Assembly: GCA_000526575.1 (NCBI GenBank)
Contig: JAGI01000001.1
Coordinates: 372,001 to 436,000, forward strand
Direction of reading: 5' to 3'
DNA from: Clostridium sp. 12(A)
GTDB lineage: Bacteria; Bacillota; Clostridia; Lachnospirales; Lachnospiraceae
Length of the DNA stretch: 64,000 nt
Shown one piece after another: positions 25,612-35,310 of this stretch. The notes below the pieces were generated by a model. It did no database searches. It was not told the DNA's origin and saw only the letters and a program-made list of their open reading frames with translations. Every line of letters starts with the position of its first letter. Position 1 is the stretch's first letter. A program made the position numbers and the translations under genes.

Positions 25612-27108
25612 ATGACAGAGAAAGAAATATTGTCCCTTACTGCGGTAGGACTTGGAAAAAAGATAAAAAGCAAAGAAGTCACTGTTATAGAGGCAGTAAA
25701 AGCAGTGCTTGGACAGATTCGTTCCATGGAGCCTGACTTAAACAGCTTTGTGACCGTAGATGAAGCATTTGCCTTAAGCCAGGCAGAAGCAGTGCAAAAG
25801 AAGATCGATGCCGGCGAGCTTACCGGTCCTCTGGCTGGAGTTCCCGTAGCGATTAAAGATAACATCTGCATTAAGGATATGAAAACCACCTGCAGCTCCA
25901 ACATTCTATCTGATTTTGTACCCACCTATACCGCCCAGGCAGTAGAGAATTTAATCGAGGCAGGAGCAATTATAATAGGAAAGACAAATATGGATGAGTT
26001 TGCCATGGGCAGCACCACGGAGACCTCAGCCTTCGGACCCACAAAGAATCCCTGGAATCTTGAATACGTTCCCGGCGGTTCCTCCGGCGGTTCCTGTACT
26101 GCGGTTGCAGCCGGGGAATGCTTTTATGCCCTTGGCTCTGATACAGGCGGCTCCATCAGACAACCAGCCTCCTACTGCGGAGTAACAGGGTTAAAGCCTA
26201 CCTATGGAACCATCTCCCGGTACGGGCTCATTGCCTATGGCTCCTCTTTGGATCAGATCGGCCCGGTGGCAAAGGACGTAACGGACTGTGCTGCTATCTT
26301 AGAGGTTCTTACCTCCCACGATAAAAAGGACAGCACCTCAGTCGATCGTAAGGATAATCACTTTATGGAGGCCCTGACAAAAGACGTGAAGGGACTTCGG
26401 GTTGGTATTCCCGCGGATTATCTGGGAGAAGGTCTTAACCAGGAAGTGAAGGAAGCTGTGTTAAAGGCTGCAAAGGTTCTGGAGGAGAAGGGGGCAGTGG
26501 TGGAGACCTTTGACCTTGGAAGAGTAAAATACGCCATTCCAGCCTATTATGTCATTGCCTCTGCCGAAGCAAGCTCTAACTTATCCCGGTTTGACGGGGT
26601 AAAATACGGCTACCGTGCGAGGGAGTACGAAGGTCTTCACGGGATGTATAAAAAGAGCCGTTCCGAAGGCTTCGGAGCAGAAGTAAAGCGCCGTATCATG
26701 CTTGGTTCCTTTGTTTTAAGCTCTGGTTATTATGATGCATACTATATTAAAGCCTTAAAGACCAAAGCACTGATTAAAAAGTCCTTTGATGAGGCTTTTG
26801 CGAAATACGATGTAATTCTGGGGCCAACAGCTCCCACCACAGCACCAAAGCTGAATGAAAGTCTAAGCGATTCCTTAAAGATGTACCTTGGAGATATCTA
26901 TACCATTTCCGTAAACCTGGCAGGACTTCCCGGACTTTCTATTCCATTTGGCACGGACCATAAGGGACTTCCTATTGGAATTCAGCTGATCGGTGATTGC
27001 TTTCAGGAGAAAAATATCCTTCGAGCAGGCTTTGCCTTAGAAGGGGAACACGGATATACCATGCCGGAATTGGCTCTTAAGGCAATTAACGGAAGGGAGG
27101 AGAAGTAA
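25612..27108 (+). CDS. gatA: Asp-tRNA(Asn)/Glu-tRNA(Gln) amidotransferase subunit A
   Basis: A 498-aa amidase-signature enzyme that releases ammonia from glutamine for amidation of Asp-tRNA-Asn and Glu-tRNA-Gln. The Ser-cisSer-Lys catalytic set is visible: Lys in PVAIKDNIC (about residue 79), the Gly/Ser-rich PGGSSGGSCTAVAAG, and the nucleophile Ser in GSDTGGSIRQPAS (about residue 178). Usual length. GGAGG precedes the ATG; the stop abuts the gatB start. Confidence 0.97.
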   Translation: MTEKEILSLTAVGLGKKIKSKEVTVIEAVKAVLGQIRSMEPDLNSFVTVDEAFALSQAEAVQKKIDAGELTGPLAGVPVAIKDNICIKDMKTTCSSNILSDFVPTYTAQAVENLIEAGAIIIGKTNMDEFAMGSTTETSAFGPTKNPWNLEYVPGGSSGGSCTAVAAGECFYALGSDTGGSIRQPASYCGVTGLKPTYGTISRYGLIAYGSSLDQIGPVAKDVTDCAAILEVLTSHDKKDSTSVDRKDNHFMEALTKDVKGLRVGIPADYLGEGLNQEVKEAVLKAAKVLEEKGAVVETFDLGRVKYAIPAYYVIASAEASSNLSRFDGVKYGYRAREYEGLHGMYKKSRSEGFGAEVKRRIMLGSFVLSSGYYDAYYIKALKTKALIKKSFDEAFAKYDVILGPTAPTTAPKLNESLSDSLKMYLGDIYTISVNLAGLPGLSIPFGTDHKGLPIGIQLIGDCFQEKNILRAGFALEGEHGYTMPELALKAINGREEK

Positions 27109-28542
27109 ATGAGCAAACAGTATGAGACAGTCATTGGTCTGGAAGTTCACGTAGAGCTGGCAACCAAAACAAAAATCTTCTGCTCCTGCTCCACGGAATT
27201 TGGAGGAGCGCCCAACACCCATACATGTCCGGTCTGTACCGGTATGCCAGGATCTCTCCCTGTATTAAATAAGCAGGTCGTGGAGTATGCCCTTGCGGTT
27301 GGTCTGGCAGCTAATTGTGAAATCAACCAGTATTGTAAATTTGACCGTAAGAATTATTTTTACCCGGATAATCCACAGAACTATCAGATATCCCAGCTTT
27401 ATCTTCCCATCTGCCATGATGGATATGTGGAAATAGATACTCCGTCAGGAAAGAAGAAAATCGGCATCCATGAGATTCATATGGAAGAGGATGCTGGTAA
27501 GCTGATTCATGATGAGTGGGAAGACTGTTCTTTGGTAGACTTTAACCGAAGCGGCGTTCCCTTAATTGAAATCGTGTCTGAGCCTGATATGAGAAGCGGA
27601 GAAGAGGTCATTGCCTATCTGGAGAAGCTAAGGCTGATCATTCAGTATCTTGGCGCTTCTGACTGCAAGCTTCAGGAAGGCTCCATGAGAGCCGATGTAA
27701 ACTTATCCATCCGTGAGGTTGGTGCAGCGGAATTCGGAACCAGAACGGAGATGAAGAATCTAAACTCCTTTAAAGCCATTGCAAGAGCCATTGAAGGAGA
27801 GAGAATACGTCAGATTGAGCTCATTGAGGAAGGAAGACTGATTACTCAGGAGACCAGACGATGGGATGACAATAAGGAATCTTCCTATGCTATGCGTTCC
27901 AAAGAGGATGCCAAGGATTACCGCTATTTCCCAGACCCGGATCTTCCCCCTGTTCTCATCAGCGATGAGTGGATTTCTTCTATTAAGGAGAGACAGCCGG
28001 AGCTGCGCACGGAGAAAATGGCACGGTATCAGGAAGCCTTTAGCCTGTCTGAATACGATGCAGATATTATTACCGGTTCCAAGCACATGGCAGACATTTT
28101 TGAAGCGGTCACTGAGATCTGCAATAAGCCGAAAGAAGCCGCCAACTGGCTTATGGTGGAGGGCATGCGTCTGTTAAAAGAGCATGAGATGGAACCGGAA
28201 AATATGTGTTTTTCACCGGAAAACCTTGCAAAATTAATTCAGTTAGTAGATAATGGTACCATTAACCGTACCGTAGGAAAAGAAGTTTTCGAACGAATCT
28301 TTGCGGATAATGTCAATCCAGAGCAATATGTGGAAGAAAAAGGATTGAAGGTCGTAAATGATGAAGGGCAGCTTCGGGAGGCAATCCAGGGTATTATTGA
28401 TGCAAATCCGCAGTCCGTAGAGGATTACCACAATGGAAAGGAAAAGGCCATGGGCTTTTTGGTCGGTCAGACCATGAGGGCCATGAAAGGGAAGGCTGAT
28501 CCAGCTTCTGTCAACCGGATTGTAAAGGAACTGCTTGGTTAA
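27109..28542 (+). CDS. gatB: Asp-tRNA(Asn)/Glu-tRNA(Gln) amidotransferase subunit B
   Basis: A 477-aa kinase-like subunit that binds the mischarged tRNA and activates it with ATP before amidation. The N-terminal signature is YETVIGLEVHVELATKTKIF with the zinc-type CSCS and CPVC cysteines. The catalytic core has YFYPDNPQNYQISQ and EEDAGKLIHD. A C-terminal YqeY-like tRNA-binding domain ends in GQTMRAMKGKADP. Immediately downstream of gatA. Confidence 0.97.
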   Translation: MSKQYETVIGLEVHVELATKTKIFCSCSTEFGGAPNTHTCPVCTGMPGSLPVLNKQVVEYALAVGLAANCEINQYCKFDRKNYFYPDNPQNYQISQLYLPICHDGYVEIDTPSGKKKIGIHEIHMEEDAGKLIHDEWEDCSLVDFNRSGVPLIEIVSEPDMRSGEEVIAYLEKLRLIIQYLGASDCKLQEGSMRADVNLSIREVGAAEFGTRTEMKNLNSFKAIARAIEGERIRQIELIEEGRLITQETRRWDDNKESSYAMRSKEDAKDYRYFPDPDLPPVLISDEWISSIKERQPELRTEKMARYQEAFSLSEYDADIITGSKHMADIFEAVTEICNKPKEAANWLMVEGMRLLKEHEMEPENMCFSPENLAKLIQLVDNGTINRTVGKEVFERIFADNVNPEQYVEEKGLKVVNDEGQLREAIQGIIDANPQSVEDYHNGKEKAMGFLVGQTMRAMKGKADPASVNRIVKELLG

Positions 28543-28573
28543 TGGAGTCTAAATGAGGAGGAGTAAGGAATCT

Positions 28574-29866
28574 ATGAAGCCGTATATTGAAATGACAAAG
28601 GAAGAGTTACTGGCGCTTAAAAAGGAACTTTCTGTACAGTACAAGGAGTTTCAGACAAAGGACTTAAGACTTGATATGTCAAGAGGAAAGCCCAGTACGG
28701 AACAGCTGGATATCTCCATGGGGATGATGGAGGTATTAGGCAGCGATGTGGACCTTACTTGTGAAGACGGCACTGATTGCCGCAATTACGGGGTTCTTGA
28801 CGGAATCAAGGAGGCGAAAGAGCTTCTTGCAGATATGATGGAGGTAGCTCCAGACTACATCATCATTTACGGAAATTCCAGCTTAAATGTCATGTATGAT
28901 ACGGTTTCCCGCTCCATGACCCACGGAGTTATGGGAAGTACGCCCTGGTGCAAGCTGGATAAGGTGAAGTTTTTATGCCCGGTTCCCGGCTATGACAGAC
29001 ATTTCGCCATTACCGAGTACTTTGGTATCGAGATGATTAACATACCCATGACACCCGACGGACCTGATATGGATATGGTAGAGGAGCTTGTGGCGAACGA
29101 CGATGCCATTAAAGGAATCTGGTGCGTGCCTAAATATTCAAACCCTCAGGGAATTTCCTATTCCGATGAAACGGTACGAAGATTTGCCCGCTTAAAACCG
29201 GCAGCCAAGGACTTCCGTATCTATTGGGATAATGCTTACACCATCCATCATTTATACGACCATGACCAGGATCATCTCATTGAGATTCTGGCAGAATGTA
29301 AGAGAGCAGGCAATTCAGATCTTGTATATAAATTTGCATCGACCTCTAAGGTCAGCTTCCCAGGCTCAGGCATAGCAGCCATAGCAGCCAGCCAGAACAA
29401 CCTGGTGGATATCAAGAAGCAGTTAAAGATCCAGACCATTGGACACGATAAGGTGAACCAGCTTCGCCACGTAAGGTATTTCGGTGATATTCATGGTATG
29501 GTAGAGCATATGAGAAAGCATGCTGATATCATCCGCCCTAAATTTGAGACCGTGATCAATACGCTGGAACAGGAGCTTGGAGGTCTTGGCATCGGTGAAT
29601 GGACCAAACCAAAGGGAGGCTATTTCATTTCCTTTGATTCCTTGAACGGATGTGCGAAGGCTATCGTTACCAAATGTAAAAAATCCGGGCTTATCATGAC
29701 AGGCGCAGGAGCTACCTATCCATATGGAAAGGACCCGAATGACAGCAATATCCGTATTGCGCCATCTTATCCTACCTTAAGCGATATGGTGCTGGCTATG
29801 AAGTTATTTACCCTTTGTGTGAAGATGGTAAGCATTGATAAGATTCTGGCTGATAAAAAGGATTAA
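28574..29866 (+). CDS. PLP-dependent aspartate aminotransferase (PF12897 type)
   Basis: A 430-aa fold-type I aminotransferase of the atypical class that includes Mycobacterium tuberculosis AspB (Rv3722c). Markers are RLDMSRGKPSTEQLDIS, NYGVLDGIKEAKELLADM, IYGNSSLNVMYDT, WCVPKYSNPQG, IYWDNAYTIHHL (cofactor Asp) and FASTSKVSFPGSGIA with the Schiff-base Lys. It interconverts aspartate and oxaloacetate. It is the last gene of the T-box operon, which makes sense because the operon consumes aspartate. I chose ATG 28574 because TAAGGA lies six bases upstream; ATG 28553 precedes an AGGAGG that would then be coding. Confidence 0.85.
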   Translation: MKPYIEMTKEELLALKKELSVQYKEFQTKDLRLDMSRGKPSTEQLDISMGMMEVLGSDVDLTCEDGTDCRNYGVLDGIKEAKELLADMMEVAPDYIIIYGNSSLNVMYDTVSRSMTHGVMGSTPWCKLDKVKFLCPVPGYDRHFAITEYFGIEMINIPMTPDGPDMDMVEELVANDDAIKGIWCVPKYSNPQGISYSDETVRRFARLKPAAKDFRIYWDNAYTIHHLYDHDQDHLIEILAECKRAGNSDLVYKFASTSKVSFPGSGIAAIAASQNNLVDIKKQLKIQTIGHDKVNQLRHVRYFGDIHGMVEHMRKHADIIRPKFETVINTLEQELGGLGIGEWTKPKGGYFISFDSLNGCAKAIVTKCKKSGLIMTGAGATYPYGKDPNDSNIRIAPSYPTLSDMVLAMKLFTLCVKMVSIDKILADKKD

Positions 29867-29893
29867 GAATAAATAGACGTTTTGCCAATCATT

Positions 29894-29932
29894 GGGGCGG
29901 GATTCTGAAATGGAATCTCGCCCTATTTTTTC
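29894..29932 (+). terminator. Terminator of the aspS-gatCAB-aminotransferase operon
   Basis: GGGCGGGATTC pairs with GAATCTCGCCC, followed by TATTTTTTC. Confidence 0.8.
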
Positions 29933-29997
29933 ATCAATAATTTGATATAATAACCAAAGGCATACAGGCTGAGCAATTGGAAAGGAATGTATTAAAG

Positions 29998-30810
29998 ATG
30001 AATGAATTGTTTTCTATCGGAGATATCTCAAAGATATTTCATATCCCCATAAAAACATTAAGATATTATGATGAAATTGGTCTTTTGGTACCTGCTTTTG
30101 TGGATACCAATACAAAATATAGATTTTACTCCGTGGATCAATTTGTATTAATTGATATTATACGGAATTCAAAAAAGATGGGGATGCCTTTAAGTGAGGT
30201 AAAAAAAGCCATTGAAGAAGATCTTAAATTTAATGACATATTGGAATTGATAGATCGGCAATCCATTTGTCTGGATGAAAAGATAAATGAACTGAACATG
30301 CTGAAAGCCTCAATGAATACAATAAGAGAGTCGTTGGGAGAGATAAGCAGCCTGGTATTCAACGAAGTTTTTTTAGTAAAAGAAGATATTCAGAAATATA
30401 TTTCGTTCCCATATACCTCTCGCACGATTGAGGAACAGGAAATAAATTTTAGAAAAGCAGCACTTTCATCAAAGATAATTGAACGAGAGGTATATGCAGT
30501 TTTTGGAGTAGGCACAGATGCAAAAATATATTTTGATAAGGGAGAAATGGTAAATCCTGATATTCGTTATTATATTAAAAATAGGCTGTCCCCGGCTGAA
30601 TACGAAAAGATACCGGCTGGTATGTACGCATGTATAATTTTTGACGATAATAGTTTTGCGAAAGAGAAGTATTATGGATTACTTGCAGAGTATCTTACTA
30701 AAAACAGGATACAAGCTCAGGGTGATTTCATAGAACAGTGGATTATGCCGAGAGTAGAGGGAAAAAGAGAAAGTACTTTAATAAAATTAGAAATTAAAAT
30801 TGAGGATTGA
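29998..30810 (+). CDS. MerR-family transcriptional regulator (BmrR-like)
   Basis: A 270-aa regulator. It has an N-terminal winged helix-turn-helix (FSIGDISKIFHIPIKTLRYYDEIGLL, then KYRFYSVDQFVLIDIIR), a coiled-coil dimerisation helix (about residues 80-115) and a C-terminal GyrI/BmrR-like ligand domain (about 130-268). Such proteins twist a promoter with a long spacer when a small hydrophobic ligand binds. ATG 29998 follows AAAGGA; a TTG at 29977 is an alternative. It is upstream of MoaF and ferredoxin genes in the same direction and may control them; that is inference. Confidence 0.85.
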   Translation: MNELFSIGDISKIFHIPIKTLRYYDEIGLLVPAFVDTNTKYRFYSVDQFVLIDIIRNSKKMGMPLSEVKKAIEEDLKFNDILELIDRQSICLDEKINELNMLKASMNTIRESLGEISSLVFNEVFLVKEDIQKYISFPYTSRTIEEQEINFRKAALSSKIIEREVYAVFGVGTDAKIYFDKGEMVNPDIRYYIKNRLSPAEYEKIPAGMYACIIFDDNSFAKEKYYGLLAEYLTKNRIQAQGDFIEQWIMPRVEGKRESTLIKLEIKIED

Positions 30811-30879
30811 CTCTCCTGTAACTGGAGGTTGTATGATGAGATGTGTAAAGGGAAATGTAAAGTTGAAAGGAGTATAAAT

Positions 30880-31680
30880 GTGAAAAATGAGTTCCCTACC
30901 GTAGAAGAATTATCAAATGGCTTTAGTGAATTTAAATTAGAAGAAGCGGTAGAATTATCAAACAAAGAAATTGAACTTTTTTATGAAGACGGACAGAAGG
31001 TTGTTTATCAATTTCTTGATAAAAATTGTTTGAGGGTAACCTGCGAGGGAGAACACGTAACAAGCTTTGCCTGTATCTATTCTGCAGTTTCACCTAGAAA
31101 CAATCTTTATTTCGTAGATTTTATACAAGCTAATGGTATGAGTCAGTCTGTAACTACGGTTCTTGACTTTAATAAAATGATTGCCACAACGTTGACGGCA
31201 ACATTACCAAGCAGGGAGCAGGCTGATATTTCTCAACTTGTAAGAGCAGAAATGAAGCTACCTATGACTTCTGTATCCGCACAGTTTACACATGCTTCAA
31301 TTGGAAGTGAATTTACCACCAAAACGGAGCAGCATAGCTTTACCGCTGAATTAATTGGAAAGACCATAAGTTTCCGATATAGCAGCAACGATATCTATGA
31401 ACACATCTATTTAAATGAGGATTTTTATAGTTGGCATTGTGTAAGCGGTCTTGAAAAGGGGCTGTGTGATACCGATCGATGTTATTATTTGAAGCTTGAT
31501 GAGAATTTATATTGGTTTACATGGTTGGAGAAGGTTGTTCCAACGATTGGAACGGTTATAGAAGATCTGGCTGAGGGAAAGATGAGATCCTATGGAAAAA
31601 TATGCGGTTATGAAAATTATTCCACAGGTGCAATCACTAATTTCCAGGTCGGATCGTATGCAACCGAATTGAGCAAATAA
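30880..31680 (+). CDS. MoaF family protein
   Basis: A 266-aa protein with two lipocalin-like halves matching the MoaF family: an N-terminal domain with LEEAVELSNKEIELFYEDGQ and TTTLTATLPSREQAD-type sequence, and a C-terminal half with FRYSSNDIYEHIYLNEDFYSWHCV and LYWFTWLEKVVPTIGTVIED. Some relatives are linked to molybdenum cofactor genes, others bind small aromatic compounds, so the function is open. I chose GTG 30880 because AAAGGAG lies seven bases upstream; the upstream TTG at 30829 has no site. It lies 70 bp after the MerR gene and 54 bp before a ferredoxin gene. Confidence 0.75.
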   Translation: MKNEFPTVEELSNGFSEFKLEEAVELSNKEIELFYEDGQKVVYQFLDKNCLRVTCEGEHVTSFACIYSAVSPRNNLYFVDFIQANGMSQSVTTVLDFNKMIATTLTATLPSREQADISQLVRAEMKLPMTSVSAQFTHASIGSEFTTKTEQHSFTAELIGKTISFRYSSNDIYEHIYLNEDFYSWHCVSGLEKGLCDTDRCYYLKLDENLYWFTWLEKVVPTIGTVIEDLAEGKMRSYGKICGYENYSTGAITNFQVGSYATELSK

Positions 31681-31734
31681 TCCTTGAGTCAATGAGTTTT
31701 AAGATTTAGTACTACAATAAGGAGGAATATTACG

Positions 31735-31893
31735 ATGGCTTATAAAATTACAGAAGCTTGCAACGGGTGTGGTGATTGCGTTCCAGAATGTCCCGTAGAT
31801 GCAATCACAGAAAATGGAATTAATATCGATGTATGTAATGATTGTGGTGCATGTGTAAACGTATGTTGTAAAGATGCAATCATTGAGGTTTAA
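31735..31893 (+). CDS. Small 2[4Fe-4S] ferredoxin
   Basis: A 52-aa ORF with AAGGAGG ahead of its ATG. It has two cluster-binding motifs: CNGCGDCVPECP (CxxCxxCxxxCP) at residues ~9-20 and CNDCGACVNVCC in the second half, where the usual Pro after the last Cys is replaced by Cys. It ends in the typical KDAIIEV. It is an electron carrier for low-potential reactions in the cytoplasm. It is followed by a terminator, and so ends the MerR-MoaF-ferredoxin stretch. Confidence 0.93.
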   Translation: MAYKITEACNGCGDCVPECPVDAITENGINIDVCNDCGACVNVCCKDAIIEV

Positions 31894-31960
31894 GATGATT
31901 AGGTAAAACGTTTTCAATGAACAGCAATTAAAATATAAATTAGGCTCTTTTTCAGTGGTT

Positions 31961-31995
31961 GGAGTGGGATTTTTAAATCTCACTCCATTCTTTTA
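31961..31995 (+). terminator. Terminator after the ferredoxin gene
   Basis: GGAGTGGGAT (31961-31970) pairs with ATCTCACTCC (31977-31986), followed by ATTCTTTTATT. Confidence 0.8.
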
Positions 31996-32012
31996 TTACT
32001 TTATTAGTCTTG

Positions 32013-32891
32013 TTATTCGAACAATACAAGATTAATAAATGCCTGGAAGGATTCGGTCTGGAACTTGTCCTTTTGAAATACCACATGATTCATGCAGCTG
32101 ATATTAAAGTCCTTAACTTCAACCTCAACAATCTCACCAAGGCGTATGGACTCATCTGCAAAGATCCTGGGTACTACACCAATTCCAATGTTTTCTTTTA
32201 CTGCCTGTAATATCACATCGGAATTCGTACTGGTCCAAAGAGGCTCTGCAGAAAGATTATTAAGGGCAAGAGCGTAATCAAAGGTATCCCTGATAGTACA
32301 GCCAGCTTCTCTTAAAAGGAGCGGTTCTTTCATCAGTGATTCTAAGGACACAGGCTGGTCACCTGGTTTCGCCAGAGGATGACCTGGGGCGCAGATCACT
32401 GCCAGAGGATAAGAGGAAAATGGTATCTTTTCCAGCTGTTCATCGGGAATGACACCTTCCACAAGGCCGATATCCAGTTCATTTTTCAAAAGCTTCCCTG
32501 TGATTTCCTGGGAGTTTGATACGGTTACTTTTAACTGAATATCAGGGTTTGAAACTGTAAAACGGGAGACTGCCCCAGGAAGTAAATAACTGGCCAGAGT
32601 CACGCAGGAGCCAATTCGTAGTGGTGCATTCAGATGAAGGGTTCCTGAGTAGTTTTCAAGATCCTGGTAAAGCTCCAGAAGGGGTATGACCTTAGACAAA
32701 TAAAATTTACCATTCTCGTTGATTACCACCCTTCTGGACACCCGGTCAAATAAGGGAGAACCAACGGATTCCTCCAGTTCATTAATGGCGTGGGAGACGG
32801 CAGGCTGGGTCATGGACAGCGCTTTGGCTGCTCCAGTAATGCTGCCTTCTTCACACACCGTTTTAAAGATCGTAAGATGTCTTAAGTTCAT
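32013..32891 (-). CDS. LysR-family transcriptional regulator
   Basis: A 292-aa regulator. The N-terminal winged helix-turn-helix is LRHLTIFKTVCEEGSITGAAKALSMTQPAVSHAINELEE in part, with the canonical ALSMTQPAVSHAI. It is followed by a periplasmic-binding-like effector domain (about residues 90-290) with LRIGSCVTLASYLLP. The ligand is not evident; CysL/YwqM-like regulators are the nearest style. In its upstream region an inverted repeat ATGATA-N10-TATCAT at 32923-32944 fits a LysR site and suggests autoregulation. Confidence 0.88.
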   Translation of the reverse strand: MNLRHLTIFKTVCEEGSITGAAKALSMTQPAVSHAINELEESVGSPLFDRVSRRVVINENGKFYLSKVIPLLELYQDLENYSGTLHLNAPLRIGSCVTLASYLLPGAVSRFTVSNPDIQLKVTVSNSQEITGKLLKNELDIGLVEGVIPDEQLEKIPFSSYPLAVICAPGHPLAKPGDQPVSLESLMKEPLLLREAGCTIRDTFDYALALNNLSAEPLWTSTNSDVILQAVKENIGIGVVPRIFADESIRLGEIVEVEVKDFNISCMNHVVFQKDKFQTESFQAFINLVLFE

Positions 32892-32990
32892 GTTTCTCTT
32901 CCTTCCATTACCAACGTGTTATATGATAGTTTACATTATATCATTTTGATAATGGTATGAATAGAGTTTTGAAAAAAAATGTCGAAAAAA

Positions 32991-33539
32991 TTATAGGCTC
33001 AGCATCATTAAATATTCTGTGGCATAGGTGCCATCCCGGTATTTAAATCCATGCTTTCTGGTTCCGTAAAGCTCAAAGCCAAATTTGGTGTAGAGAGCCA
33101 GGCCGCGTTCATTTTCACTCACTACCTCCAGCTCAAGCTGTTCATAGCCTATTTCCTGGGCACCGTTTATGAGAGAAGACATGAGATGAGAACCGATTCC
33201 AAGGCCCCAATAATTCCGAATGATGGAGATTCCAAAGGAAGCTCTATGAGCATAGCGCTGGTGAGGAGCAATGGCGGTGATACCTGCGTTTGCTACAAGA
33301 TGTCCGTGAACCATAGCACATAGCATTAAGTCCTTTTTACTTCTTAGGCAGTTTTGTAAAAATTGCTGCTCCTGAGGGATTGTAATATCAATTTCATCGG
33401 CATATCTGGAAAGGAAATTTGTTTCTTCCGATGCGGTAGACATCAGATGAAGCATGGCTGTGGCGTCTTCCGGTCCAGGGCTTTTTATGATACAGGGAAG
33501 TCCATTCTTAAGTATAACCTCTTTGGGTTTATATCTCAT
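32991..33539 (-). CDS. GNAT-family N-acetyltransferase
   Basis: A 182-aa acetyl-CoA-dependent transferase with motif A FGISIIRNYWGLGIGSHLMSSL (the R/Q-x-x-G-x-G/A acetyl-CoA loop as NYWGLGIG) and motif B EVVSENERGLALYTKFGFE. The C-terminal FKYRDGTYATEYLMM resembles ribosomal-protein or phosphinothricin-type acetyltransferases. Substrate unknown. ATG 33539 has AGGAGG seven bases upstream on the minus strand. It is upstream of and divergent from nothing else; icd lies behind it in the same direction. Confidence 0.83.
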   Translation of the reverse strand: MRYKPKEVILKNGLPCIIKSPGPEDATAMLHLMSTASEETNFLSRYADEIDITIPQEQQFLQNCLRSKKDLMLCAMVHGHLVANAGITAIAPHQRYAHRASFGISIIRNYWGLGIGSHLMSSLINGAQEIGYEQLELEVVSENERGLALYTKFGFELYGTRKHGFKYRDGTYATEYLMMLSL

Positions 33540-33622
33540 GATATTTCCTCCTGAAAGGGAAAGAGAAAGCAACGGGTACGCAGCTTTCTCTTTCTATGTT
33601 TAAAGTCAAAACCAGACAGGTC

Positions 33623-34819
33623 TTACAGACGCTTTGCAATGGCTTTGATAAAATCTTCGCTGTTTAAAACAGTTGGGTTAGGAATGGTGGTGATCAGTGC
33701 AAGGTCCTTTGTCATCTCACCGGCTTCTATGGTATCAATGGTGGCTTTTTCAAGCTTATCCGCAAAAGCAGCCAGCTCGTTGTTTCCATCAAGCTCTCCG
33801 CGCTTTCTTAAAGCGCCGGTCCAGGCAAAAATGGTTGCCACAGAGTTTGTGGAGGTTTCCTGGCCCTTTAAGTGATTGTAATAGTGACGCTGAACCGTTC
33901 CGTGTGCTGCTTCATACTCGAAGTCTCCGTCAGGAGAAACAAGAACAGAAGTCATCATGGCAAGAGAACCAAAAGCAGATGAAATCATATCACTCATAAC
34001 ATCACCGTCGTAATTTTTACAAGCCCAGATGTATCCGCCTTCTGATTTCATAACACGAGCTACCGCATCGTCAATTAAGGTATAGAAATATGTAATGCCT
34101 GCCTCTTTAAATTTATCTTCATACTCTGCTTCAAAGATCTCCTGGAAGATATCCTTAAAGGTATGATCATACTTTTTGGAAATGGTATCCTTGGTAGAGA
34201 ACCATAAGTCCTGCTTAATATCAAGGGCATATTTAAAGCAGCTCTTTGCAAAGCTTTCAATGGAATCGTTTAAGTTGTGCATACCCTGGGTGATGCCTGC
34301 GCCCTTAAAGGTATGAACGAGCTCTCTTGTTTCTGTTCCATCCTCTCCGGTGTAGACAAGCTCTACTTTACCAGCACCTGGAATCTTCATCTCAGAGCCC
34401 TTATAAACATCTCCGTAAGCGTGTCTAGCAATGGTAATTGGCTTTTTCCAGTTCTTCACACATGGATCGATTCCCTTGACAACAATAGGAGCACGGAATA
34501 CAGTTCCGTCCAGAATGGCACGGATGGTGCCGTTGGGACTTTTCCACATTTCCTTCAGGCTATATTCTTTCACCCGGTCCGCATTGGGGGTAATGGTGGC
34601 ACACTTGACAGCGACCTTATATTTCTTTGTGGCATTGGCTGAGTCAATGGTTACCTGATCGTTTGTTTCGTCCCGGTAAGCAAGTCCCAGATCGTAATAC
34701 TCCGTCTTTAAATCGATGTATGGGAGTAAAAGATTATCCTTGATCATCTGCCAGAGAATGCGGGTCATCTCATCTCCATCCATTTCAACAATGGGGGTCG
34801 TCATTTTAATCTTATCCAT
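33623..34819 (-). CDS. icd: NADP-dependent isocitrate dehydrogenase
   Basis: A 398-aa enzyme of the eukaryotic-like homodimeric NADP-IDH type. It begins with [18 protein letters not shown] and has [36 protein letters not shown] in part as the isocitrate-binding region, [25 protein letters not shown], and the NADP site [17 protein letters not shown]. It oxidatively decarboxylates isocitrate to 2-oxoglutarate, a glutamate precursor. AGGAGG precedes the ATG on the minus strand. It stands alone. Confidence 0.95.
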   Translation of the reverse strand: MDKIKMTTPIVEMDGDEMTRILWQMIKDNLLLPYIDLKTEYYDLGLAYRDETNDQVTIDSANATKKYKVAVKCATITPNADRVKEYSLKEMWKSPNGTIRAILDGTVFRAPIVVKGIDPCVKNWKKPITIARHAYGDVYKGSEMKIPGAGKVELVYTGEDGTETRELVHTFKGAGITQGMHNLNDSIESFAKSCFKYALDIKQDLWFSTKDTISKKYDHTFKDIFQEIFEAEYEDKFKEAGITYFYTLIDDAVARVMKSEGGYIWACKNYDGDVMSDMISSAFGSLAMMTSVLVSPDGDFEYEAAHGTVQRHYYNHLKGQETSTNSVATIFAWTGALRKRGELDGNNELAAFADKLEKATIDTIEAGEMTKDLALITTIPNPTVLNSEDFIKAIAKRL

Positions 34820-34890
34820 GTGTTTGTCCTCCTAAGAAATGTTCATATTTTGCTATAGTATACGACATAAATTCAATTCGCACAAGACTG

Positions 34891-35310
34891 CTATGTAAAT
34901 TTATTCATCCATTTTTGTATATTATACACAGTCTGAGGATTCATGAAATGCTCCACCTTTTCCACCTGCTCCAGTTCATCGGTATTCTGGTTGATAAAGC
35001 AGAAAAAACGGTGAAGAACTTCGTGGCGGAAGAGAAGATATTCGCCCAGCTGCATTCCATCCTCTGTCAGGGACACAGCACCGTATTTTTCAAACCCCAC
35101 TAATCCCTGTTCCTTTAGGTTGCCTGCCATTTTAGAAGCTGAGGAGGGCTTTACATGAAGGCATTCGGCAAGCTCCTTGATACGGACCGGGTGCCCGTCG
35201 TGATGAAGCCTGCAGATCATTTCCAGATAATCTTCCATAGAGGAGGTGATTTTTGTCTGCTCTAAAAGGGAGTAGCCTTTCAGCGTATAGAAATTTTCAG
35301 CTCCGTTCAT
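34891..35310 (-). CDS. DtxR/MntR-family metal-dependent regulator
   Basis: A 139-aa protein of MntR size with an N-terminal winged helix (SSMEDYLEMICRLHHDGHPVRI, VKPSSASKMAGNLKEQGLV) and a dimerisation helix with metal-ligand-like residues (EYLLFRHEVLHRFF, then EVEKVEHFMNPQTV). It lacks the SH3-like third domain. Family members repress metal uptake genes when Fe2+ or Mn2+ is bound. It is divergent from feoA across 183 bp, so control of the feo operon is likely (inference). A weak inverted repeat, ATGTT-N10-AACAT at 35434-35453, lies before feoA. Confidence 0.85.
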   Translation of the reverse strand: MNGAENFYTLKGYSLLEQTKITSSMEDYLEMICRLHHDGHPVRIKELAECLHVKPSSASKMAGNLKEQGLVGFEKYGAVSLTEDGMQLGEYLLFRHEVLHRFFCFINQNTDELEQVEKVEHFMNPQTVYNIQKWMNKFT

